Source: Ancylostoma caninum
Lineage: Eukaryota; Nematoda; Chromadorea; Rhabditida; Ancylostomatidae
NCBI GenBank assembly: GCA_037903475.1
Contig: JBAJFG010000235.1
Span: 1-64,000 of the forward strand
DNA length: 64,000 nucleotides
Direction: 5' to 3'
Under the pieces are notes generated by a model. It had not been told where the DNA came from. It did not search any database and saw only the letters and a list, made by a program, of their open reading frames with translations. Position 1 is the first letter of the stretch; each line of letters opens with the position of its first letter. The position numbers and the translations under genes are program-made. This document shows, piece by piece, positions 46,909 to 57,393 of the stretch.

Positions 46909-48478
46909 CAGTGCGTTTCATAATTATAGGGACACCCGATTTTTTGCCGTAGCGAGCTTCACCGTGAACCAATCGATCTGATTTTTTTCATTATTCATTT
47001 CGGGATGTGAAATGACCTCTAGAGGCATATTTTCCATTGACATCATCAATAAATAAGATTTTTATAGAGAAAGATAGAAAAACCAGTGTTTCAAAATTAT
47101 AGGGACACTTGGACTTGATGAAACGATTTACCCAGAAAACGGAATCTGTCAGTGCAGTTGTTACCAGTGGATTATTCCCTATCCATTGCTAATCCGAACC
47201 TTCGGTTCTTCATACTGGTGTAGGTGTTCCAGATAAGGTTCGGCCCAACATCGATTTTAGTTTCTTGAACTGTGCTTTAAAGTTTTTTAGCATAAAAGTT
47301 CTAGACGTATCAAGCATGGAACCATCTAGAATTTGTCTTAGAACCATTTTCCGCTAGAAATGAGTTTTATAAGCGCTTTTCAGGTACAAGGCCTCGAGTT
47401 TGTGGCAGCTTTATCGTGCTGTCGCGCCTTGACCCACGGGGATAACTGCACTTTCTTGAACCAAAGCAAACTTTTGTCAACGATAACCACTCAGGTGTGA
47501 TGTAAAATGATCACTCAGGATTTGATGAATGCCTCTATGTTGAATTCTAGTTGATACAAAGGCGATGAACAGCCTACGACATGCACGAGATCCAATCGTC
47601 ACTGCACACAGTCGCTTCCTAAATCCCATCATAAAAAGGAAACATAATTGTGGCCTTAATTCTTCAATAAGGCCTCTTTTTCTGTATGAATCGATCAAAT
47701 TCTCTCTTATTCATAAGATCAGATAATATTTCTGGAGGAAAGAATTAGTTTCCCAAGACGGTACTTGGGAGGCAAAATGGCTTGTTCGAGCATGTCATGT
47801 CGTGCACGGCGTAAGTTGTTCATCGCCTTTGTATCAAATAGAATTCAACATAGAGGCACTCATCAAATCCTGTGTGATCATTCTACATCACATCTGAGTG
47901 GTTATCTTTGACAAAAGTTTGCTTTGGTTCAAGAAAGTGCAGTTATCCCCGTGGGTCAAGGCACCACAGCACGATAAAGGTGCCACAAACTCGACGCCTT
48001 GTACTTGAAAAGCGCTTATAAAACTCATTTCTAGCGGAAAATGGCTCTACGACAAATTCTAGATGGTTCCATGCTTAATGCGTCTAGAACTTTTATGCTA
48101 AAAAACTTTAAAGCACAGTTCAAGAAACTAAGGTCGATGTTGGGCCGAACCTCATCTAGAACACCTTCACCAGTTTGAAGAACCGAAGGTTCGGATTAGC
48201 AATGGATAGGAAATAACCCACTGGTAACAAATGCACTGACAGATTCCGTTTTCTGGGTCAATCGTTTCATCAAGTCCAAGTGTCCCTATAATTTTGAAAC
48301 ACTGGTTTTTCTATCTTTCTCTATAAAAATCTTATATATTGATGGTGTTAACGGAAAATATGTCTCTAGAGGTTATTTCACATCCTGAATTGAATAAAGA
48401 AAAAATCAGATCGACTGGTTCACGGTGAAGCTCGCTACAGCGAAAAATCGGGTGTCCCTATAATTATGAAACGCGCTG
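46909..48478. mobile_element. 1.57-kb Tc3-like foldback element
   Basis: Ends CAGTGCGTTTCATAATTATA and, reversed, CAGCGCGTTTCATAATTATA sit inside TA dinucleotides (46907-46908 and 48479-48480), the Tc1/mariner target. The two arms, about 46909-47600 and 47800-48478, are near copies in inverted orientation; only about 200 bp at the centre is unpaired. Each arm has a second copy of the end motif (GTTTCAAAATTATAGGGACA) about 180 bp inside the tip, as in the long Tc3 terminal repeats with their internal transposase-binding site. No transposase is encoded, so it must be mobilised in trans, if at all. Confidence 0.85.
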
Positions 48479-49358
48479 TATTAAGAGCAATGTTTAGGCA
48501 ATGTCTTCAATATTAATACCCAACGCTGATTCAGTGCATCGGCCGCCCCATCGAGGATATCGTGAAAGCATATTTAATCATGCCTGAGGTTGTCCGAACA
48601 GTCAACTGTCTAACATTCTGCTCCCTCTTCGTTCTCCTATGTTTCAAGTGGCGCTAGCAACAACATATCTTAACTTGTTGAAATGTTTTTTTTTACATCT
48701 GTCAAGTTTTCCCATCAATACCGGGGCCAAAATTTCGAGCACAATTTTGAAAGAGAACCGATTACTATCAAAAATACCTTCAAATAACATCAAGAACGAC
48801 TTGTAACTGTTCTTAAAGATATTCATGAGTTCACCTCCGGATGCCGAAAACACGAAAAAAAGATCTAATGTGATCTAGCCGTATGTTGGACGTTTATCAG
48901 CAGAACTCTCTTGATTTTGAATTTTTAAATTCAAAAGTTTTTCCAAGGAATATGGGCTAAAGTATAACTAATAGCTCCTAGTTACAAAATGCTTGCGGCA
49001 ATAGTCAATGAGACATGCTTGACATCAGTGTAACTATTTACATTTTTCTATTGCACTGATCCCCGTGTACTTATGCATATGCTGAAAATATATGAACTGA
49101 ATTTTTGAGTCACACTAGGAAACGTTCATCAGTAGTAATAGTTGAAGTAATTAGCTGGTAATCAAAAATGCAGGAGTTCAGACAGCATCATTGACTTCCT
49201 TTCAATTTTCACCGGATAACTCGCCCACACTGTAAACGCCGTCTGTAAAACTCAAATTTTATGTTTTTTTTTTTTGAGATCAGCTTCTATTTAGCTGCAA
49301 TCTGAGGAATAGAGAATTCTCGCCTGGACACTGCCTTTAAGGAGTTCTTTTAATATTG
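48479..49358. other. Intergenic stretch with a solitary TTAA-type end
   Basis: CACTGCCTTTAA at 49329-49340 is a right end of the TTAA/AGGCAG family; no left partner is seen. A minus-strand frame at 48644-48853 resembles nothing known. Confidence 0.4.
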
Positions 49359-50103
49359 CTAATTAGGGACGAAGCCTTCTGTTTCAACGTTTCCTATTTC
49401 TTTTACAGTGAAGATAAAAATAAGCTCCCGGCGAGCGTTGCGGTTGCTCTCTCCCCAGGGCGTAACATAGCACATATGAATGTCGCTTATGGTCAGGCGA
49501 GGGAAAACTGGTGATTTTGTTATAGATTGTCCCATCTGTTCCCACTCAATCAATGTCGCTCAAAGTGTGAACATGCCATTCAATGGTTCCTAATTGAACC
49601 AATAAATTTCAGCTATCTACAGGAAATGAAAAAAATAACACCGAACACCGCGTTTACCTGTTGCCCAGTTCGTATAGCCTGTATTGTCCATGAGGTCCCC
49701 ATTTGCCCACCTCCACTCATAATTCGTTCGTTGAAGTCCAATCCAAAACATTCCTTGATATGGAATGTTGTAGACCAGATCTGAGCTGCCTAGTTTTACT
49801 GGGTCGTTCATAAATTTTTCTTCATTCTTCATATTCGCATTTCTAAAATATGACAAGAACTTTCGATAGTTGCGTTTGAGAATAGGTGTCTACGAAAGCT
49901 GGATGTTCCTGTCATGACCCTGAGCTAGAATTATTCTGCCAGTTAAGAGGGCTACTTCTTATTATGTGCTATAGTTACACGAGATAACGCAGTTCATATC
50001 TAATGACAAAACACTACAGCATTTGTGACAGTTGAAGCTCTTGTACATTACTTACTCCACATTTCTTAAACCAGCATGTTGGATTTGGTGAACTCTGCAC
50101 CTT
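49359..50103 (-). pseudogene. C-type lectin-like domain, partial, probably decaying
   Basis: Three minus-strand exons join in phase: 50103-50056, 49842-49658 and 49507-49359, each with AG acceptor and, for the first two, GTAAG/GTAAAC donors. The product reads ...HAGLRNVENANMKNEE..., then MFWIGLQRTNYEWRWANGD and YTNWAT, then CYVTPWGE and RRELIFIFTVKE, ending at TAG. WIGL, the Trp-x-Trp-xx-Gly strand and the YTNW motif are hallmarks of nematode clec proteins, which are usually secreted sugar- or lipid-binding domains. The EPN/QPD sugar motif is absent, and the last two disulphide cysteines appear as Arg/Ala and Phe (FIF for FIC). The N-terminal exons with signal peptide were not found. It may be a live divergent gene, but loss of cysteines favours a pseudogene. 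Confidence 0.65.
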
Positions 50104-52430
50104 CTGGAAAAACACTTTCAACTGCTATCCTGATTATGAGCGACCTGAGCGTTTATCAAATCTCAGTGATAATAGTCGCTCACTTTTTCATATTCTTCAT
50201 GAACACCAAATACCCCTTACCTATCTTGAGAAAACATAAAGGAGAAACTTTATAGAGTGGATACTCGTTCACGCCTTATGCTTGTTTTTAAAAACACTTA
50301 TGCTCACCATGAATCATCCTCATTTCAGGTTCCGATAAAATCGATGTCAGTTCTGGAGGGTTCCTTGAAGGAACACCAAGGCAATCATCGAGAGCAGTTG
50401 CGAAGTTTTTTCTTTCATCGGACACCTGCAAACATGAAATATGATGCGTGTGACGCATATATTAACGCGTTACCTAACAGTACAGTAGCTCTTTCTGATA
50501 CAGGAAGTAAAAAGACCTCTTAGTCTGCGACCCAAATTTTGACCCTTCCTCTGAACGTGGTCCCCGGACTCTTTGTCTATAAGCTCTCGTACTCTCATAC
50601 CCATGGCCGGTAGTAAAATGCCGCTTTACGTGACATTGAAATGCCGTCATGTAGGCAGGTGCTCCTGGCATGTTGGCACCTCTGCTCCCAACATGCCGGA
50701 ATCTACGGCGGCATCTTGAAGGAAAACGAGGTAAGCATGGGTGACGGCAGGTTAGCAGCAGAGATGCCGACACAGCGTCGCATTCATATCAAATTAGTGC
50801 GCTTGAGGGTTGGTTGGTTCTTCACACAACTTGAAGTCCCGCTTACAAAGATTATACGCTAGGCTTCATCTTTGGAAACTTCTCAGCACGAATGCAACCT
50901 GAATGAGTTCAAAATCTGCGTCTATTTCTGCCCTCTTGCTGCTTCATCTTCTGCTGAACCTTTTGAACTTGAGGAAGAATGGGAGCAATGGAAGGAAGGA
51001 CAGCAGCAAAAAATAAGAGACATCTATAGAGTTTAAAATTGACGTATTACGCTATTAGGGCTGCATTGCACTGCAAAATCGTCAGAGACAGCCACGTAAA
51101 GGATGCAAGGGCACCATGTAGTTGGTATGATTTGAAATGGCGTTCGTGAGAAACAGAGTGATGCTCAACAAGCACAGCTACAATAGTCGGGTCCAAACAT
51201 AGGTCATTGGCTTAGGTAGCCCATGTCGTGCTGGAATGGCCATCTATGAGGAATCCGAGAGCTGAGGCTGGGAGAACAAGCGTAGATGTTGCCAAGTTAC
51301 AAGGTTCAACTTCCGTCGGTTAATCCTCTAGAATACCTTTCTCACATCAAATATGTGCTGGAGACCACTTCTCTTTAATCAAAAGGAGGGTTATTCCATG
51401 AAAAGGAGTTTGGTAGTAGCTGCTGACGTCCGTCATCTCCCGACAACGACCGAACTTCTGTTTCGGCACCCTCTTGCCTCTTTATAATCTCTCTTCATTT
51501 TCTAACGTGCCTAATTTTTAACGTGGGCTCAGGTCGTGCTGGCAACAAGCCAGGTCACGAACTGCTGACAACTCACTCTTTCTTATTTACTCTGATAAGT
51601 ATATACTAGACCACCGTGTTCCCTGTTTTTTTTTTGCACGGACAACATGGAAGTCCAAGCGTCTCCCGTGCTTACAAAGAAAATCCGTTTATTGAAGAGA
51701 CTCTGCCTGACATTCTTGAATTAGATCTCATTTACGCATAAAGGATGGAGGATAAAGTGATCGGCATTGGTGAAGACCAATTAGTTTTGTAGCACAGTTA
51801 ATGTTTTCGTCAGTTCGCACCTGTAATGGTTCCCTGACTCAGACTACACCCAGAGACGATGTTGAAAATGTCTGTAATTTCACACTAGCGCCCCTTCGGG
51901 ACGCTAGAAAGTGGGGTGGGGCAGCCACTTGAGGTATGTGCAAAAGCTTCACTCATTCGAAATGCTTAGAAAATTAGCAAATAAGCGGAACTAATCATTA
52001 ACTATACGAAATCCTTCCTGAGTTTCATATATTCTACGGGTCTGGCCGCCTCGCCAACGTCGGACTTCGAGTCTTCTCGCGATCCTAGTCTTGTTTGCAA
52101 ATTCTTAATCACGCATCTACTTGTAAAGCTAATTTGCGATGCAATGGTATGACCTACTCTTTTTTGTCACATTTCTTAAATGCCCTTGGACCCGTCATGA
52201 ACAGCCACTCCTAACTCTGCACAGGCACATCTTTCACATGGCTTTAGTACTTGTGAACAATAAAGTGTAACCAATGCCGTGGCGAATAATCAGATGAAAT
52301 GATTCAAATTTCACATTACTGAAATAGTCGAACTGATGAGCTTCTGCTTCAATATACAGAGAGGCAGAAGAAGAGGTCAACTGAGACACGAATGAGCGCG
52401 TAGCGTGACTCTACTCCACCGGCAGACGTG
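50104..52430. other. Intergenic stretch, no supported gene
   Basis: A plus-strand stretch at 50330-50523 after a TTTCAG is open (VPIKSMSVLEGSLKEHQGNH...), but no partner exon was found. GGCATGTTGG and CCAACATGCC form a 10-bp-arm hairpin near 50670-50700. The rest shows no exon series, RNA gene or element end. Confidence 0.35.
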
Positions 52431-52433
52431 CAT

Positions 52434-52814
52434 CTTGGCGTTTTCTCTACTATTGCGGCGGACCCATTCTCCATCCGTGAACCCGTATGCTGGCGTTTTC
52501 CCCACTAATCCATGCAGACCCATTTTACATCCGTGCACGCGTATCCTGGCGCTTTCTGCACTATTGGGCCAGGGCAGACCCAATCCTCATCCGTGGAATC
52601 GTTCCCTTGCATTTCTACGCTAATGACGGACCTAATCTCTACGGACCCTACGGACCCAGTCTCCATCGACGGACTCGTGTCCTGGCATCTTCCTCACTAC
52701 TGGGCCACGGCGGATCCTTTCTCCGTCGATGGATCCGTATCCTGCCGTTTTCTCACTATTGGACAACGGCGAACTCTTTCTCGATAGGTGTACACCTATC
52801 CTGGTGTTTTTCAG
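52434..52814. repeat. Diverged ~58-bp minisatellite, about six units
   Basis: Unit starts (CTGGCGTTTTC and variants) lie at 52434, 52490, 52546, 52606, 52682, 52742 and 52801, spacing 56, 56, 60, 76, 60 and 59. Each unit continues CACTATTGGGCC..CGGACCCAT..CTCCATCCGTGGA. The 76-bp unit contains a short internal duplication (CTACGGACC twice). Because 56-60 bp is not a constant multiple of three, the open frames through it are not a repeat protein. Confidence 0.75.
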
Positions 52815-53832
52815 ATTTACATACGGAGCCCCGTCATCAGCGTACTCCGCACTCCAAAGTGATGGAAGAAAGTTAGGTAAAGTTTGATCAATTGCACATC
52901 TGGTTTCAGGAAATGTATCGACAGCCTATAAGGATGCATTCTCCGTTCGTTCATCTTGTATCTTTGATTGTACTGCACTTCTCAAAACAGGCAAAACCTC
53001 AGACTGTATGATCCCCACCATATGATGCAACGAGCAAGTGAGGAAACCGAGAGCAACCTTTGCTATGGCCTCCGCTGCATTCGCCGTCTTTTCGAAACGG
53101 TTAAAGTTTAGTGTTCAGAAACTGAATGGCGCTAACAATAAAACTCCAGCAGAGGAGCTACTCTGCTCCGTACATTGCTGCTATGCATCGTCAAATCGTT
53201 GTAAACACTGACTCGCCTGGAGGGTTCGAAACCGCTAGCCGCTGGTCCTGCCGCGAAATCCCGAATGCACCCGACTTCCACTACGTCTATGCACCTATGA
53301 CAAACGTCGGCCGAATGCCCCATCAGTTTCGCATCCTCGCGAGGCACAGTCTATAACTGAGTCTCACGGCAAGCGCATGCGATCACGTGCTAGCCCCCCT
53401 ACGCCTGCGCTCTAGAAAATTTTGTTGCACTACTATGATTTATGTAAGAGGATCTCAAAGGATTCCCTGTGTCGGACTACAGCCACTGACGACAGTAGAG
53501 CGAGATGATCCCAGATCTGATCATCCAGGTCCTTTTGTGCAAAAATGCGGACGGAGTCTCTATAGATGCTCATATCTGTACAACATGTACATACTTCAAA
53601 ACAACAACTGTAGGATTATCTATTCAAGTGCTATCATGGACATGATTTGGCGGTTTATAAGTACCCTTCGTAAAATATAGTATTATATATGTCCATGACA
53701 GAACATGAGTTGTCGAGGATAACAATGAATCAGCTATGGTAGTTATTTTGAAGAAAAAGTATCGACTTCGGGTCTCACTCGTAGTCACCCCCATCCGCGG
53801 GATGCGCCACGCATTCGACTTTGTCACCACTA
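52815..53832. other. Intergenic stretch, no supported gene
   Basis: Both-strand open frames at 53126-53356 surround a GGGTTCGAAACC (tRNA B-box-like) stretch at 53221, suggesting repeat-derived DNA. No element ends or exons recognised. Confidence 0.35.
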
Positions 53833-54118
53833 TACTGCGTTTCATAACTATACGACCACCTTATTTTTTTGCAGCTGTGCGCGATGCAGCAACTTTGGAA
53901 TTTTTGTATGGTTGGCAGTAGATTCAGCGGACAAAATAACCATGGAGTACAAATTTCTACACCGCTCACTTATTTCTGAGTTTCGAAATGCGGTGTTACC
54001 GCTTGTTCCACGTTTCATATCTATACGTCCACTAACGAATAATGAGAATTGATGAAAGTTTGTCGCCCCAGCTTGGGTGTACAAGGATGGCAAATGGTGG
54101 TGTCCACAATTTTCTCAG

Positions 54119-54525
54119 TACCCCTCGCGGTACATCCCTAAGCACAGGAGAGAAAGGTCAGTTCCGGTCTCCAAACAATGCAGTACTAAGTGGTTGAACC
54201 ATCGGGATGAAGACTGGCTATACTCACTGCTCCGCTCCCACTTACTTGTAAAATTCTGATGAATACCACAGGAAGAAGGGTACCAGAAGCCGAAACTTCC
54301 CACAGCTTATGACGAGAGGAAGATCTGCAGGCAATTCTCCTACAGTTGCTTGTCGCTCAACCAGAACCGAACGGAATTGGAACTCCTTGTCTCGAACAGC
54401 AAAGTGTGAAGAGCGCTCCACCGCAGTGGAAATGATGTAAAAGAAGTTACGAAGAAAGCTCCATGTCCAATTTTTCTTTGAAGGACGGCTCAGCAGAAAT
54501 TCGTTCGAAGAAACTCACAAATAGA
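54119..54525 (+). pseudogene. Tc3-like transposase, N-terminal part, broken
   Basis: The frame opens PRGTSLSTGEKGQF where Tc3 transposase begins (its ATG is changed here), followed by frameshifts and stops. From about 54297 it reads AYDERKICRQFSYSCLSLNQ and on to SAEIRSKKLTNRK, aligning by eye with the paired DNA-binding region and the linker before the first catalytic Asp of Tc3. The protein would bind the terminal repeats and cut the element out. At least one internal stop and several frame changes make it inactive. Its second half lies at 61350. Confidence 0.7.
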
Positions 54526-54749
54526 AAATGACACAACCAGGACACAAAGTGGACACATCCGGATGCAAAAAAGTTGATACATCCCGGGGTATGCTAGATG
54601 AGTCAACTATTTTCTGCCGATTCTAGATGAGTCTACTTTGTTATCCGGATGTGTCTACCAACTTGGACTGACGCCCCACCATGTGTCTACTTTGTGTCCA
54701 CCATGTGTTCACCTTGAGTGCTGGTAGTGTCTACTTTTTGGTTGACGTG

Positions 54750-55320
54750 GTAGTGTCCACCAAGGTGACGGGATGTGTCCATTTTGTGTCATGGTAGACT
54801 CCACTTTGTGTCATGGATGTATCCACTACCTTTGCGCGCTGACTTCCGGTAGTGTCCACCAAGGTGACGGGATGTGTCCATTTTGTGTCAAGGCAGACTC
54901 CACTTTGTTTCATGGATGTATCCACTATCTTTGCGCGCTGACTCCCGGTAGTGTCCACCAAGAGCACGGGATGTGTCCATTTTGTGTCAAGGCAGACTCC
55001 ACTTTGTTTCATGGATGTATCCACTATCTTTGCGCGCTGACTCCCGGTAGTGTCCACCAAGAGCACGGGATGTGTCCATTTTGTGTCAAGGCAGACTCCA
55101 CTTTGTTTCATGGATGTATCCACTATCTTTGCGCGCTGACTCCCGGTAGTGTCCACCAAGAGCACGGGATGTGTCCATTTTGTGTCAAGGCAGACTCCAC
55201 TTTGTTTCATGGATGTATCCACTATCTTTGCGCGCTGACTCCTAGTAGTGTCCACCAAGAGCACGGGATGTGTCCATTTTGTGTCACGGTTGACTCCACT
55301 CTCTTTGCTTCTCTGAACTT
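54750..55320. repeat. 99-bp minisatellite, open in both strands
   Basis: Anchor GTAGTGTCCACCAA recurs at 54750, 54849, 54948, 55047, 55146 and 55245, exactly 99 bp apart; the three units from 54948 to 55244 look identical. Because 99 is divisible by three and the unit lacks stops in one frame per strand, it gives a 217-codon frame on plus (54773-55426; 33-residue unit MCPFCVKADSTLFHGC...) and a 177-codon frame on minus (54731-55264). The unit is made of the same GTGTCCAC words as the surrounding element's ends, so expansion of a subterminal repeat is the likelier origin than a gene. Confidence 0.85.
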
Positions 55321-56130
55321 TCGTACCACGCTGGACTCACCATTATCCCATGGTGGATCCAAAACCGACGGTCCAACGTTATCTCCCGTTTGTCTCCTGG
55401 TTATCCCACTGTCACGGGATAGTTGAGACTCCCACTTATCCCACTGTTAGTCCACCATTGTTATCAATCTCACGGTGGGCCCACCACTTCCCCCGGGTGG
55501 CCCCTCCGAACTCGTTCATTCCACGGTGGAACCTCCAACTACCCACCCTGTTCCCGCTGTTAACCCATTCTCTCTCTATCCTCAAGGATTAGATTTTGTG
55601 AATGTCACCAATTTTCTTGACGGTCGTGATCAGTGTTTAAACATCGCCGTAAGCGCTCAGGCTATGATATAACCCGTCGTACAAAACTTTTTAGCACCGT
55701 GAGTAATCTTTGAAATTGTCCTCTAAGACTACTGGGTAGTAGGTTCTTCTGCACCCAGTAGACCTTGGGAACATGGAGGCCATTGCGCGGATATGGAAGG
55801 CCTCATTTGCATGAGATGCTCGATTCATTCACGGGGCCGCATCCACGATTTGCCTTGAAATCCCTGGTCTGCCACGTAACTGCCTCGATTTGTTCCTGGA
55901 TCCACTAAAATAAACTCGGGAAATCCCGGTTTCACCGCGAAAATCCCTGTTTCCACACAAAATCTCTAGGTTTCACCACGGAGACCGCACTATTTGCTTA
56001 CTGAGGCTCCCCGGTTAGCCCACGAGGGGCCCACTAGTAGCCCAAGGTGGGTCCACCACTATCCCATGGTTGATATTCGGCATGCCAACCATGGGATAAC
56101 GGTGGACCCACCGTGGTACGAAGGTTCAGG
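55321..56130. repeat. Degenerate CCCAC/GTCCACC repeats, continuation of the array
   Basis: Irregular words such as TATCCCACTGT, GGTGGGCCCACC, GGTGGAACC and ATCCCATGGT recur in both orientations, including an inverted pair around 56061-56105 (ATCCCATGGTTG and CAACCATGGGAT). No gene seen. It looks like a decayed extension of the same subterminal repeat region. Confidence 0.5.
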
Positions 56131-56499
56131 GTAGGTGTATTCACCTTGACCTCAGATAGAGTCCACTTTGAGGGCTGGTACGGTGTCATTTGTAGCTATA
56201 CGGGTACTCCACTTTTTAACCGAACTGTGTTCTCTCCTAAAACAACCAACCTTATTTCATCACCATTCGATGCAAAATGTAGGATGAACTCTGTCCCCAT
56301 TTCTTGTTACTTTTTATTTTTATTTATTTTTATTTTTTATACTTTCTATTTTTTATTAGACGCGAAAAGAAAAACGGCGTTCCGAAATCATAGTGGCTCT
56401 CCGATTTGTTGAACTTTTCACTTGGAAAGCAATAGTGAAAAAATGTTTGCAAGTGAAGAGTGCTTCCTCATTTACTACCGCGTCAAATTTCTCATTGCC

Positions 56500-56570
56500 A
56501 AACTGGGATAAGATCCATGGACGCGTAACCAAGTGAAAGCTGGTTATCTAACCATTACGCCAACCAACAC
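56500..56570 (-). tRNA. tRNA-Glu(TTC)-like pseudogene or tRNA-derived repeat
   Basis: On the minus strand GTTGGCGTAATGGTTAGATAACC resembles the D arm of a tRNA. The anticodon arm ACCAG-CTTTCAC-TTGGT has a 5-bp stem and a 7-base loop with anticodon TTC. The T arm (CATGGATCTTATCCCAG) lacks GGTTCGA and the acceptor ends do not pair, so it is not a working tRNA. It lies within the 6.8-kb insertion. Confidence 0.4.
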
Positions 56571-57393
56571 TGGCTTGAGCATAACTTTTCACGAATCCCA
56601 GTCTTGTTGGATAGGACATCGATCAGATTCGGCTCAAAATTACTATGAATAGTTGAGCATAAATACGGGGAGATGGTTAGCAAGTACAAAACGTCGAGAT
56701 AATGGCAGCTTTAGTGCTTCGATAGTGTGCTGGAGCAGTGTTGTCTACATTTTCTTCCACTGAAACCATTTTTCTGCTACAACTTTTCAAATATGCCGTG
56801 TTGTGATCGGTCACGATTTAATTGCTCGTTAGTTTGCTTGTCACAAACGCAATGGACTGGTTACGCAATGCTTTAGATGATCCCACAGGCCATACTACAA
56901 TCACTTCTAAAGTTCTATAATGCAATAAGACATGTCCTTGCATGGATCCATATTTCTGGCTTTGTTCCATTAAGACCTCCTTGGATTTCCTTTGCTCATA
57001 AGACCAGGTTATCTGTACGGAGAAAGGATTGGTTTTTCTATGTAAAACTTGACATGGCACCGTCGAAGAAATCAACTGGAATGGTCGCACTCTCTGTCAT
57101 TTTGCCTTTGTATGAAGCCAATCGATTTACAGAGACATTCGCAAATTCAGGTTGATCACATAACGTCATAGTTGTTATAGAAAGGAAGCCGGTTTCAGTG
57201 GGAGAGATTGCAGTGACACCTGCGTGTGAGCCTATCAAAGCATTAAACCCCACCCCCCCCCGCACTCCCTCCCTGAGTCAATGTTTTCTACCTGCTAGCC
57301 ACCTCTAAGGACTTACTTCGGATAAACATCTCCAAGAGTTAGATTTCCATTTCTAAGCAGATATGCTCGCAAGGCAGCAAGGAATTGGTTCTA

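Noticed and set aside
54750..55320. CRISPR-like array
   Set aside because: The repeats are contiguous 99-bp units with no unique spacers, in eukaryotic DNA.
54773..55426. 217-codon plus-strand frame with a 33-residue Cys-rich repeat
   Set aside because: It is a by-product of a 99-bp tandem repeat that is equally open on the minus strand, and it lacks splice or start context.
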